A DNA stretch of 8,645 bases from JAKEGN01 sp964465665 (GCA_964465665.1 CAYXKM010000253.1:1-8645), one strand, 5' to 3'; positions 1 to 7,167 are shown, counted from the first letter of the stretch. Program-made: numbers and translations. Notes: generated by a model not told the origin, from the sequence alone.

Positions 1-476
1 CAGTTGGTGGTGCACGATGCGTTCGAGATGATCGCATGCTTTGACGTGAGGATCTTGTGATTGACGCCGAAAACAATGGTAGCGTCCACCTCATTGCCGG
101 CCGGGGCGGAAATGATGACTTTCTTTGCGCCGCCCTTGAGATGTGCGGATGCCTTTTCCTTCGAGGCAAAAAACCCGGTTGATTCGAGCACCAGGTCTAC
201 GCCGAGTTCGCCCCACGGAAGCTTTGACGGATCCCGCTGAGCCAGGACCCGAATCCGGTCGCCATTGACGATCATGCTGTCGCCATCGACGACGACCGTG
301 CCCGGAAACGGCCCGTGCGCGGTATCCCGCCGCGTCAGGTGCGCATTCGTCTTGCTGTCGCCAAGGTCATTGACTGCGACAATCTCGATCTGTTTTCGCT
401 TGTCGCCTTCGTACAGCGCCCGAAGTACATTTCGGCCGATCCTGCCATAGCCATTGATTCCAATCCTGATCGTCAT
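1..476 (-). CDS. gap: Glyceraldehyde-3-phosphate dehydrogenase, class I, N-terminal part (cut by window edge)
   Basis: Oxidises and phosphorylates glyceraldehyde 3-phosphate to 1,3-bisphosphoglycerate with NAD in the cytoplasm, for glycolysis or, in reverse, gluconeogenesis or the Calvin cycle. The 158 visible residues hold the NAD-binding Rossmann start (INGYGRIGRN, 7-16), an acidic residue after the second strand (Asp37 in VAVNDLGD) that in this family favours NAD over NADP, the ELGVDLVLESTG segment (90-101) and the active-site motif SNASCTTN with catalytic Cys155. The window edge falls directly after this motif, so the catalytic domain is missing. The ATG is preceded by GGGAG (483-487) at a 6-base spacing. 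The gene lies 49 bases downstream of tkt on the same strand and probably shares its transcript. The related erythrose-4-phosphate dehydrogenase (Epd), which sits after tktA in E. coli, is the main alternative; the ND rather than NE after strand two and the overall wording favour GAPDH. Confidence 0.93.
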   Translation of the reverse strand, partial: MTIRIGINGYGRIGRNVLRALYEGDKRKQIEIVAVNDLGDSKTNAHLTRRDTAHGPFPGTVVVDGDSMIVNGDRIRVLAQRDPSKLPWGELGVDLVLESTGFFASKEKASAHLKGGAKKVIISAPAGNEVDATIVFGVNHKILTSKHAIISNASCTTN

Positions 477-499
477 TGCATTCTCCCGAAAAGTCGTTC

Positions 500-519
500 G
501 CCGGCGATTTCCCGCCAGC
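500..519 (-). repeat. Stem-loop in the tkt-gap intercistronic gap
   Basis: In minus-strand RNA, GCUGGCG (519-513) pairs with CGCCGGC (506-500): seven pairs including one G-U, with a six-base loop. It lies 6 bases after the tkt stop codon and ends 12 bases before the gap Shine-Dalgarno sequence. The only following U run is four bases and starts seven bases later, so it does not look like an efficient terminator. An mRNA-stabilising or processing hairpin, or a partial attenuator, fits better. The structure is seen; the role is inferred. Confidence 0.35.
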
Positions 520-525
520 CACTGA

Positions 526-2589
526 TTATCCGACCGCCAGCACTTCCCGCGCCACGTTGACCACGTTGGCTGCCGAAAACCCGAAGTGCTCGAATAGCTG
601 TTCCGCCGGCGCCGATTCGCCGAACCGGTCGAGCCCGATGACACGACCTTGTGGGCCGGCAAACCGCCACCAGCATGAGCTCACGCCAGCCTCGATCACC
701 ACTCGCGGCGTCACTTCACGTGGCAATACCCGTTGTCTGTAATCACCCGGCTGAGCATCGAAGAGATCCGTACACGGCAACGAAACGACACGAACCGCAA
801 CACCGTCGGCTTCGAGCCTGTTCGCAGCATCGATCGCCAGCGCCACCTCGGACCCGGTCGCGATCAACAAGAGCTGCGGCAGGCCGCTGCAATCTCTGAG
901 TACGTAACCCCCGCGGCGAATATCCGTTATCTGTTGCTCACTGCGTGCCTGGTGAGGCACGTTCTGCCGGGTCAGCACAAGGCTCGTCGGTCCGTCGCTT
1001 CTTTCGATGGCATCGCGCCACGCGACGGCGGTTTCGACGCTGTCGCAGGGACGCCAGACACGCATATTGGGCATGATGCGCAGGCTGGCGACATGCTCGA
1101 CCGGCTGGTGTGTCGGTCCGTCTTCGCCGAGGCCGATGGAATCGTGCGTATACACGAATATGTTCTGCAATTTCATCAGCGCCGCCATGCGCAGCGCATT
1201 GCGCGCGTAGTCGGAAAACGTCAGGAACGTGCCCGAGTACGGAATGATTCCGCCGTGCAGGCCAAGACCACTGCAGATTGCCGACATGCCGAATTCGCGC
1301 ACGCCAAAATAAACATAGTTGCCCGAGGCATCGTTACCCGAGATATCTATCGAACCGTCGTGGCGGGTAAGATTCGAACCGGTCAGGTCTGCCGAACCGC
1401 CGACCAACTCGGGCAATGCGGGTGCAAAAGCGTTGAGCGACACCTGCGAGGCTTTGCGGGTTGCCATGGTTGCGCCAGCCGCATCGATTTTGCGAATGGC
1501 CGCCGTTGCGACAGTCTCCCAGTCTGGTGGTAATTTCCTGTCCATGCGTCGCTGCAGCTCGCGGGCCAGATCCGGGTGAGCTTTCTGATAAGCGGCGAAA
1601 AGTCGATTCCAGGCACTCTCGGCGACCGCACCTTTTTCCCGCGCATCCCAGGCTGCAAGGATATCTCTTGGAACCTCGAACGGCGGCCAGTCCCAGCCAA
1701 GCGACTTTCGGCTTGCGGCAACCTCGTCCTTGCCGAGCGGCGCACCGTGCGTACTCGCGGAGCCCTGTTTGTTCGGCGCACCGAACCCGATCACCGTCTT
1801 GCAGCAAATCAGTGTGGGTCGCCCGCGATCCGCGAGCGCCGCATCGATGGCTGTTGCAACTGCTGTGCTGTCATGGCCATCCACATCGGGAACCACTTGC
1901 CAGCCATACGCCCGGAATCGTGCAGGCGTGTCATCCGTGAACCATCCGCCGACCTCGCCGTCGATCGAAATGTTGTTATCGTCATAGAAACAGATCAACT
2001 TTCCCAGTTTCAGGGTTCCGGCGATTGAGCACGCCTCATGCGAGATGCCCTCCATCAGGCAGCCGTCGCCAAGGAATACCCAGGTCCGATGATCGATGAC
2101 ATCGAAGCCGGGCCGGTTGAAAGTCGCGGCCAGCATTTTCTCTGCAAGCGCCATGCCGACGGCATTGCTGATGCCCTGCCCCAGCGGTCCGGTGGTCGTT
2201 TCGATTGACAGCGCCGGTTCGCGTTCCGGGTGCCCGGCAGTACGAGAACCGAGCTGGCGGAAATTCCGGATCTCGTCGATCGACAATGGATATCCGGTGA
2301 GATGCAACACGCTGTACAGCAACATCGAGCCGTGACCGTTCGAGAGTACGAAGCGATCCCGGTCGAACCACTGCGGGTGGCCCGGATTGTGCTTCAGATA
2401 GTCGTTCCACAGCACTTCGGCAATGTCCGCCATGCCCATCGGCATGCCGGGGTGGCCAGAATTGGCCGCCTGCACCGCGTCCATGCTGAGTGCTCGTATG
2501 GCATTCGCCAGGTATTGCCGGGCGGGCCGCCCCGCAACATGTGTACGGCTGGTAGTTGATGGCATGTGTCTTTGATTCAGGGAACCCAT
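526..2589 (-). CDS. tkt: Transketolase
   Basis: Thiamine-diphosphate enzyme that moves two-carbon ketol units between sugar phosphates in the pentose phosphate and Calvin pathways; cytoplasmic homodimer. The 687 residues align with E. coli TktA nearly end to end, with about 20 extra residues at the N-terminus. Residues matching known TktA sites are His46 (NSGHPGMPMG), His86 (SNGHGSML), the diphosphate/metal motif GDG 174-176 with Asn205, His281, the catalytic glutamate Glu432 in the VREFGM motif, and His494 in GLGEDGPTHQPVEH. The ThDP-binding domain is about 25-340, the pyrimidine-binding domain about 370-540, and the C-terminal domain follows. The start is uncertain: ATG at 2589 has only a weak GGGA upstream and sits in a hairpin loop; an in-frame ATG at 2565 (residue 9) would give 679 residues but also lacks a clear ribosome site. 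The gene is divergent from metK and followed by gap. Confidence 0.97.
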   Translation of the reverse strand: MGSLNQRHMPSTTSRTHVAGRPARQYLANAIRALSMDAVQAANSGHPGMPMGMADIAEVLWNDYLKHNPGHPQWFDRDRFVLSNGHGSMLLYSVLHLTGYPLSIDEIRNFRQLGSRTAGHPEREPALSIETTTGPLGQGISNAVGMALAEKMLAATFNRPGFDVIDHRTWVFLGDGCLMEGISHEACSIAGTLKLGKLICFYDDNNISIDGEVGGWFTDDTPARFRAYGWQVVPDVDGHDSTAVATAIDAALADRGRPTLICCKTVIGFGAPNKQGSASTHGAPLGKDEVAASRKSLGWDWPPFEVPRDILAAWDAREKGAVAESAWNRLFAAYQKAHPDLARELQRRMDRKLPPDWETVATAAIRKIDAAGATMATRKASQVSLNAFAPALPELVGGSADLTGSNLTRHDGSIDISGNDASGNYVYFGVREFGMSAICSGLGLHGGIIPYSGTFLTFSDYARNALRMAALMKLQNIFVYTHDSIGLGEDGPTHQPVEHVASLRIMPNMRVWRPCDSVETAVAWRDAIERSDGPTSLVLTRQNVPHQARSEQQITDIRRGGYVLRDCSGLPQLLLIATGSEVALAIDAANRLEADGVAVRVVSLPCTDLFDAQPGDYRQRVLPREVTPRVVIEAGVSSCWWRFAGPQGRVIGLDRFGESAPAEQLFEHFGFSAANVVNVAREVLAVG

Positions 2590-2601
2590 GCGCAGGTTCC
2601 C
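2580..2601 (-). promoter_or_regulatory. Perfect inverted repeat around the annotated tkt start codon
   Basis: On the minus strand GGGAACC (2601-2595) is followed by the eight-base loop TGCGCATG and then GGTTCCC (2586-2580). All seven arm bases pair, and the ATG at 2589-2587 sits at the 3' end of the loop. The only Shine-Dalgarno-like bases for this ATG (GGGA) are inside the 5' arm. The element could be an RNA hairpin that limits translation, a protein-binding operator on DNA, or a 5' UTR element if the real start is the ATG at 2565. The repeat is seen directly; the function is inference. Confidence 0.45.
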
Positions 2602-2603
2602 GG

Positions 2604-2636
2604 CATTTATGTTAAGGATTTTTTATGGATTTACGC
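2604..2636 (-). promoter_or_regulatory. AT-rich stretch upstream of tkt, possible tkt promoter
   Basis: This is the only strongly AT-rich patch in the 247-base tkt-metK intergenic region. On the minus strand it includes a six-A run and a TAACAT (2614-2609) that could serve as a -10 element, placing transcription start close to the hairpin at the tkt start codon. No good -35 hexamer stands 16-18 bases upstream. The call rests on base composition and position only. Confidence 0.25.
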
Positions 2637-2762
2637 CGGAAGCCGGGCTCCCCGCGCTCGCGCATTCTCTCTTTTTACACCCGGTGTCGCAAGCAACGCT
2701 CTGCTCGCACGGGGCACTGTGCGGGCTGACAGGACCGTGACGCCGGGCTGAAACCATTCGTT

Positions 2763-2788
2763 ACAGTCTGCAGTTGGTGCCGGACTGT
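2763..2788. promoter_or_regulatory. Inverted repeat overlapping the metK promoter, possible operator
   Basis: ACAGTC (2763-2768) and GACTGT (2783-2788) are perfect six-base arms. One step further in, G2770 and C2781 also pair. The arms flank the proposed metK -35 element (2774-2779), so a repressor bound here would block RNA polymerase. The sequence does not resemble the MetJ box (AGACGTCT repeats). A SAM- or SAH-sensing regulator such as SahR would be plausible for metK-ahcY in Proteobacteria, but I cannot match its motif from memory. Confidence 0.35.
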
Positions 2789-2804
2789 CGGGATGGGCTA
2801 CAAT
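2774..2804 (+). promoter_or_regulatory. Probable metK-ahcY promoter
   Basis: A good -10 hexamer, TACAAT (2799-2804, five of six consensus bases), is preceded by a weak -35, TTGGTG (2774-2779, three of six), at a long 19-base spacing. Transcription would start near 2811 and leave a leader of about 26 bases before the metK ATG at 2837. That leader is too short for a riboswitch. The weak -35 would suit a promoter needing an activator. Confidence 0.5.
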
Positions 2805-2836
2805 CGCGCGTTGACGGGAATCAGACTAGCCATCAC

Positions 2837-3997
2837 ATGAGCCATTCTTATCTTTTCACTTCGGAGTCGGTTTCCGAAGGCCACCCCGACAAAATTGCAG
2901 ACCAGATTTCAGACGCGGTACTCGACGCGATCCTCGGTCAGGATGCGCGGGCAAGAGTCGCCTGCGAAACCCTGGTGAAAACCGGCATGGTCCTGGTTGC
3001 CGGTGAAGTCACGACCAAGGCCTGGGTCGATATAGAGGAAATTGCCCGCCGTACGGTGCTCGAGATCGGCTACAACGACTCCAGCATGGGCTTCGATGGC
3101 GCCTCCTGTGCGGTACTCAACGCCCTTGGCAAGCAGTCGCCGGATATTGCACAGGGTGTCGATCGCGGTGACCCGGAGAATCAGGGCGCCGGAGACCAGG
3201 GGCTGATGTTCGGCTTTGCAACGCGGGAAACCGAGGTGCTCATGCCGGCGCCGATCACCTTTGCGCATCGGCTGGTGCGCCGCCAGGCGGAGGTTCGCAA
3301 GAACGGCAAGCTGCCGTGGTTGCGTCCGGACGCGAAAAGCCAAGTGACCTTTGTTTATGAGGATCACAAGCCGGTTGGAATCGACGCAGTGGTGCTGTCG
3401 TCGCAGCACCGGCCGAATGTGAAACTCTCGGAGCTTCGCGAAGGCATCATGGAGGAAATCATCAAGCCGGTGCTGCCCTCGAAGTGGGTCAATAAGAAAA
3501 CCCGTTATCACATCAATCCGACCGGCCGTTTCGAAATCGGCGGCCCGATGGGTGACTGCGGGCTCACCGGGCGCAAGATCATTGTCGATACTTACGGCGG
3601 TTCAGCCCGACATGGCGGCGGCGCATTCTCCGGCAAAGATCCGTCGAAAGTCGATCGGTCCGCAGCGTACGCCTGCCGCTACGTGGCCAAGAACGTTGTC
3701 GCGGCAGGCCTTGCGGATCGCTGCGAAATCCAGGTGTCGTACGCGATCGGCGTGGCGGAACCCACGTCCATCAGCGTGCAGACCTTCGGAACCGGCAAGA
3801 TCAGCGACGAACGGCTGATTCAACTCATACGGGAGAACTTCGATTTACGTCCGTACGGTATCCTGAGGATGCTGGACCTGATCCGGCCCATTTACAGACC
3901 GACCGCCGCGTACGGACATTTTGGCCGCGACGACCTTGACCTGAGCTGGGAGCGTACCGACAAGGCCGATGCCTTGCGCGGCGCGGCCGCAGCCTGA
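2837..3997 (+). CDS. metK: S-adenosylmethionine synthetase
   Basis: Makes S-adenosylmethionine from methionine and ATP, releasing phosphate and diphosphate; cytoplasmic tetramer. The 386 residues match the usual length (E. coli 384). Visible family motifs are GHPDKIADQISDA (15-27, with catalytic His16 and metal-binding Asp18), GAGDQGLMFGFA (117-128), GPMGDCGLTGRKIIVDTYGG (236-255) and the phosphate loop GGGAFSGKDPSKVDRSAAYA (260-279). I chose ATG 2837 because the protein then begins like other MetK proteins, directly before YLFTSESVSEGHPDK. An in-frame TTG at 2774 would add 21 residues unlike the family and would overlap the promoter. No clear Shine-Dalgarno sequence precedes the ATG. The gene is followed after 23 bases by ahcY, so the two probably form an operon that makes SAM and then clears the SAH left by methyl transfer. 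Confidence 0.98.
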   Translation: MSHSYLFTSESVSEGHPDKIADQISDAVLDAILGQDARARVACETLVKTGMVLVAGEVTTKAWVDIEEIARRTVLEIGYNDSSMGFDGASCAVLNALGKQSPDIAQGVDRGDPENQGAGDQGLMFGFATRETEVLMPAPITFAHRLVRRQAEVRKNGKLPWLRPDAKSQVTFVYEDHKPVGIDAVVLSSQHRPNVKLSELREGIMEEIIKPVLPSKWVNKKTRYHINPTGRFEIGGPMGDCGLTGRKIIVDTYGGSARHGGGAFSGKDPSKVDRSAAYACRYVAKNVVAAGLADRCEIQVSYAIGVAEPTSISVQTFGTGKISDERLIQLIRENFDLRPYGILRMLDLIRPIYRPTAAYGHFGRDDLDLSWERTDKADALRGAAAA

Positions 3998-4020
3998 ACC
4001 CGGGAACACTGGAGACCCTT

Positions 4021-5334
4021 ATGAGCAGAGAAGCCATTGCCCTGCCGAAGCACGACTACAAAGTCGCCGACATCAAGCTCGCCGAATGGGGACGCAAGGA
4101 AATCGCCATCGCGGAAACCGAGATGCCCGGATTGATGGCCTTGCGCGACGAATTCGGCAAACAGAAGCCGCTGAAGGGCGTGCGACTGACCGGGTGCCTG
4201 CACATGACCATCCAGACAGCGGTCCTGATCGAGACACTTGCCGAGCTGGGCGCGGAGATTCGCTGGTCCTCCTGCAACATTTTTTCGACACAGGACCACG
4301 CTGCTGCCGCCATCGCTGCCAGTGGCGTCCCGGTGTTCGCCTGGAAAGGGGAATCCGAAGAAGAGTACTGGTGGTGCGTGGAACAGACGATCAGGGGACC
4401 GGACGGTTGGCGTCCCAACATGATCCTGGACGACGGCGGAGACCTGACCCTGCTGTTGCACCAGAAGTACCCCGAGATCATGAAGAACGTCCGCGGCCTC
4501 TCCGAGGAAACCACGACCGGTGTGAAACGACTTTACGACATGCAGAAGAACGGCACCCTGATGTGCCCGGCGTTCAACGTCAACGATTCGGTGACCAAGT
4601 CGAAATTTGACAATCTCTATGGCTGCCGTGAATCGCTGGTCGACGGCATCAAGCGTGCAACTGACGTGATGATCGCGGGAAAGGTTGCCGTGGTCTGCGG
4701 TTACGGCGACGTCGGCAAGGGCTGCGCGCAGTCTTTGCGCGGACTCGGAGCGACCGTGTGGGTCACGGAAATCGATCCGATCTGTGCATTGCAGGCGGCA
4801 ATGGAAGGTTACCGGGTCGTCAGACTGGAAGAAGTCTGCGACAAGGTCGACATCGTCGTGACGGCGACCGGCAACTATCACGTTGTGACCGGGCCGCAGA
4901 TGGAGCGCATGCGAAATCAGGCGATAGTCTGCAACATCGGGCACTTCGACAACGAAATCGATGTTGCTTACCTGAAGCGCTACAAATGGGAAAACATCAA
5001 GCCGCAGGTTGATCACATTATTTTTCCCGACGGCAAGCGGCTGATCCTGCTGGCGGAAGGACGGCTGGTCAACCTCGGTTGCGGTACCGGTCATCCCAGT
5101 TTTGTGATGTCCAATTCCTTTTCCAACCAGGTCCTCGCACAGATAGAACTGTGGCAGAACGCCGATAAGTACGCGAAAAAAGTATACGTATTGCCGAAAC
5201 ACCTGGATGAGAAAGTGGCACGACTGCACCTCGACCGGATCGGCGCGAATTTGACCGAGCTCACAGACGAACAGGCCGGCTACGTTGGTGTCAGCAAGAC
5301 CGGGCCGTTCAAATCGGAGCACTACCGGTACTAG
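4021..5334 (+). CDS. ahcY: S-adenosylhomocysteine hydrolase (adenosylhomocysteinase)
   Basis: Splits S-adenosylhomocysteine reversibly into adenosine and homocysteine with tightly bound NAD, relieving product inhibition of methyltransferases. The 437 residues carry the full active site: His61 (GCLHMT), signature SSCNIFSTQDHAAAAI (83-98), Asp138/Asp141 (LDDGGD), Glu163 (SEETTTG), Lys193 and Asp197 (TKSKFDN), the NAD loop GYGDVGKG (227-234), His308 (NIGHFDNEID) and C-terminal Lys431/Tyr435 (KSEHYRY). Wording is closest to Xanthomonas-type enzymes, but the roughly 40-residue insertion of many proteobacterial and actinobacterial forms (about 470-495 residues) is absent: LTLLLHQKYPEIMKNVRGLSEE runs straight through that site, and the length is near the human enzyme's 432. 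GGAG (4011-4014) stands 6 bases before the ATG. No SAH riboswitch fits in the 23-base gap after metK, so control probably acts at the metK promoter. The usual downstream partner metF is absent. Confidence 0.98.
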   Translation: MSREAIALPKHDYKVADIKLAEWGRKEIAIAETEMPGLMALRDEFGKQKPLKGVRLTGCLHMTIQTAVLIETLAELGAEIRWSSCNIFSTQDHAAAAIAASGVPVFAWKGESEEEYWWCVEQTIRGPDGWRPNMILDDGGDLTLLLHQKYPEIMKNVRGLSEETTTGVKRLYDMQKNGTLMCPAFNVNDSVTKSKFDNLYGCRESLVDGIKRATDVMIAGKVAVVCGYGDVGKGCAQSLRGLGATVWVTEIDPICALQAAMEGYRVVRLEEVCDKVDIVVTATGNYHVVTGPQMERMRNQAIVCNIGHFDNEIDVAYLKRYKWENIKPQVDHIIFPDGKRLILLAEGRLVNLGCGTGHPSFVMSNSFSNQVLAQIELWQNADKYAKKVYVLPKHLDEKVARLHLDRIGANLTELTDEQAGYVGVSKTGPFKSEHYRY

Positions 5335-5394
5335 CCGTCGCTGGACAGGATTGACGGTGCGTTCGTCGGCTGGGGCTGGCGCCTTGCGTTATGC

Positions 5395-6231
5395 TTGACT
5401 GGACATTTGCGTGTACCGAATCTGATTTCGCGGCACGGCCGCGCCGTTAGCGAGTTCAAGCCCATTCACAAATCGCCTGACCCGGTCCGGGTTCTGCAAG
5501 TCACAGACCCGCATCTGTTTGCCGAGTCTGACGGCAGTCTGCGCGGTACCAACACGCGCCTGACGCTTCAGGCAGTACTCGATCACATAACCGCGGAGGC
5601 GTGGCCCGCCGACCTGGTCGCGCTGACCGGCGACCTGATCCAGGACGATACGCGCGGCGCCTATATTCGCGTTCGCGACATGATGGCGGTGTTTGACATA
5701 CCGGTGCACTGTGTGCCGGGCAACCACGATGTCCGGAGCCTGATGCAGGAAGTGCTGCGGCCGCCGAGTTTCCGTTATTGCGAAGCCGCGACATTTCAGG
5801 ACTGGCTGGTCGTCGGATTAGACAGCTGTATCGAAGGTCAGGCCGGCGGACACGTTGCAGAAGGCGAATTGGCGAGGCTTTCAGGATTGCTTGCTGCAAC
5901 GAAAGCCAGACATGTGCTGGTCTGCCTGCACCATCCGCCGTTGCCGGTCGGCAGCCGCTGGCTCGATTCCGTCGGTTTGAAGAATGGCGTTGAGCTGCTC
6001 GACCTGCTGGCGGCGAGCGGAAAGGTTCGCGCTGCCATCTTCGGCCATGTGCATCAGGCCTATTCGGGCGAACATGCCGGCATGAGAATCATCGGCACCC
6101 CCTCGACCTGCCGGCAATTCTCGGTAAACAGTGACGATTTTTCGCTGGATGACAATCCCCCGGCGTATCGGCGCCTGGAACTGCACGCGGATGGAACGGT
6201 CGACAGCAAACTGATCTGGGTTGAATACTGA
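5395..6231 (+). CDS. cpdA: CpdA-type 3',5'-cyclic-AMP phosphodiesterase (calcineurin-like metallophosphoesterase)
   Basis: Predicted to hydrolyse cAMP to AMP with a two-metal site in the cytoplasm. All metallophosphoesterase motifs are present: Asp38-x-His40 (VTDPHLF), GD 79-80 (LTGDLIQDD), GNHD 109-112, the His pair 179-180 (CLHHPP) and GHVH 217-220, followed by a GTPSTCRQF stretch that matches E. coli CpdA (ATPSTCVQF). The end, RLELHADGT, also matches CpdA, which supports this subfamily over other phosphoesterases. The start is unclear. The frame has no ATG before the first motif; TTG at 5395 is the first common alternative codon and TTG 5407 or CTG 5422 are others, none with a good ribosome site. 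E. coli CpdA begins about 14 residues before its RILQITD, so up to 17 residues here may not be translated. It lies 60 bases after ahcY with no visible terminator and 3 bases before the GumN gene. True substrate is unproven. Confidence 0.88.
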   Translation: MTGHLRVPNLISRHGRAVSEFKPIHKSPDPVRVLQVTDPHLFAESDGSLRGTNTRLTLQAVLDHITAEAWPADLVALTGDLIQDDTRGAYIRVRDMMAVFDIPVHCVPGNHDVRSLMQEVLRPPSFRYCEAATFQDWLVVGLDSCIEGQAGGHVAEGELARLSGLLAATKARHVLVCLHHPPLPVGSRWLDSVGLKNGVELLDLLAASGKVRAAIFGHVHQAYSGEHAGMRIIGTPSTCRQFSVNSDDFSLDDNPPAYRRLELHADGTVDSKLIWVEY

Positions 6232-6234
6232 CTG

Positions 6235-7164
6235 ATGATTGCAATTCCGACATCGATAACCCGGGGCGGGCGGGAGTCTCATCTGTCCGTCCTGGTTGGT
6301 TGCCTGTTCCTGTGGCTTTTGCCGGTTGCACTTGCGCAACCATCCGGACATGCATTGCCATTGTGGCAGATCGACGGCGCCGGCAATCGAATCTGGTTGC
6401 TTGGTTCAGTGCACATGTTGCGCGATTCCGATCATCCGCTGCCGGCGGCCTTTTACGACGCCTACGAGAATGCCGATGCGCTGATCATGGAACTGGATGT
6501 GACAACGGTCGATCCGGTGGCCACGCAGGCAATGGTCAATGAACTCGGAATGATTCGGGACGGCCGCCGACTCGGCGACCTGCTGGGCGAAAGCGACTAT
6601 TCCGAAGCCTTAAGCCTGGCCGAAAAGGCCAACATCCCACTCGCGATGCTTGTTGGGGCCGAACCCTGGTTGGCCGCGGTAACCATTGATGTACTGATGC
6701 TGACACGGCTCGGCTTCACGCCGGCCAACGGGGTCGAAATGCATTTTGCAGAGCTCGCGGAAAACGACGGCAAGGCAATAGCCGGGCTCGAAACGGAGCG
6801 GCAACAACTGGAGATGCTGGATGGACTGTCGGCTGCCGCGCAACGGGACCTGCTGCTGCAGACGCTCGCCGAAGGCGAAGACGTCGAATCCGCGATGAAC
6901 GAGTTGGTCGACTCCTGGCGACGGGGTGACGGCGCACAGCTCGAATCGGGTTTGCTGCAGGATATCCGCAAATACCCCGAGATCTACCAGGCCATCCTGG
7001 TGCGGCGAAACGAAAACTGGACAGGACAAATCACTGCGTTGCTCGATGACCAGCAGGATTACCTGATCATCGTTGGCGCCATGCACCTGGTCGGTGACGA
7101 CGGCCTGCCCTCGTTGTTGCAGAAGAAAGGAATTGCCATACGACAACTGCGACAGTCCGAGTGA
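6235..7164 (+). CDS. TraB/GumN family protein, exported
   Basis: A 309-residue member of the TraB/GumN (PrgY, Tiki-related) family. Tiki proteins are metalloproteases, but the activity of bacterial GumN-like members is largely unknown, so no substrate is assigned. Two family GxxH motifs are present: GSVH (57-60, in IWLLGSVHML) and GAMH (281-284, in YLIIVGAMHLVGDDGL), along with a conserved-type glutamate (IMELD, Glu86) and the ANGVEMHF stretch. An N-terminal signal peptide is likely: basic Arg10/Arg13, a hydrophobic run over about 17-33 (VLVGCLFLWLLPVAL), then an ALA-Q signal peptidase I site at 34/35, so the domain should lie in the periplasm. The ATG is 3 bases after the cpdA stop with no clear ribosome site, suggesting translational coupling. 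It ends tail to tail with the rubredoxin gene, 3 bases away. Confidence 0.87.
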   Translation: MIAIPTSITRGGRESHLSVLVGCLFLWLLPVALAQPSGHALPLWQIDGAGNRIWLLGSVHMLRDSDHPLPAAFYDAYENADALIMELDVTTVDPVATQAMVNELGMIRDGRRLGDLLGESDYSEALSLAEKANIPLAMLVGAEPWLAAVTIDVLMLTRLGFTPANGVEMHFAELAENDGKAIAGLETERQQLEMLDGLSAAAQRDLLLQTLAEGEDVESAMNELVDSWRRGDGAQLESGLLQDIRKYPEIYQAILVRRNENWTGQITALLDDQQDYLIIVGAMHLVGDDGLPSLLQKKGIAIRQLRQSE

Positions 7165-7167
7165 GAC

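Noticed and set aside
733..1533. A 266-codon open frame on the plus strand opposite tkt
   Set aside because: It lies wholly antisense to an intact transketolase and has no recognisable domain or ribosome site.
2566..2751. A 61-codon open frame on the plus strand in the tkt-metK intergenic region
   Set aside because: It overlaps the tkt start region and probable promoter elements, has no ribosome site and no recognisable sequence.
3998..4020. SAH riboswitch before ahcY
   Set aside because: This motif often precedes ahcY in Proteobacteria, but only 23 bases are available and neither this gap nor the metK leader holds its conserved core.
3892..5322. A 476-codon open frame on the minus strand opposite ahcY and the end of metK
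   Set aside because: ahcY and metK are full-length and certain. Long antisense frames are common opposite GC-rich genes with strong third-base bias, and this one resembles no family I know.
5335..5357. Terminator after ahcY (CCGTC...GACGG)
   Set aside because: A five-bp stem with a 13-base loop and no following T run is too weak to call.
6292..6306. Lipoprotein signal in the GumN protein (LVGC, residues 20-23)
   Set aside because: The cysteine lies early in the hydrophobic run, which continues for ten more residues to a good ALA-Q signal peptidase I site.
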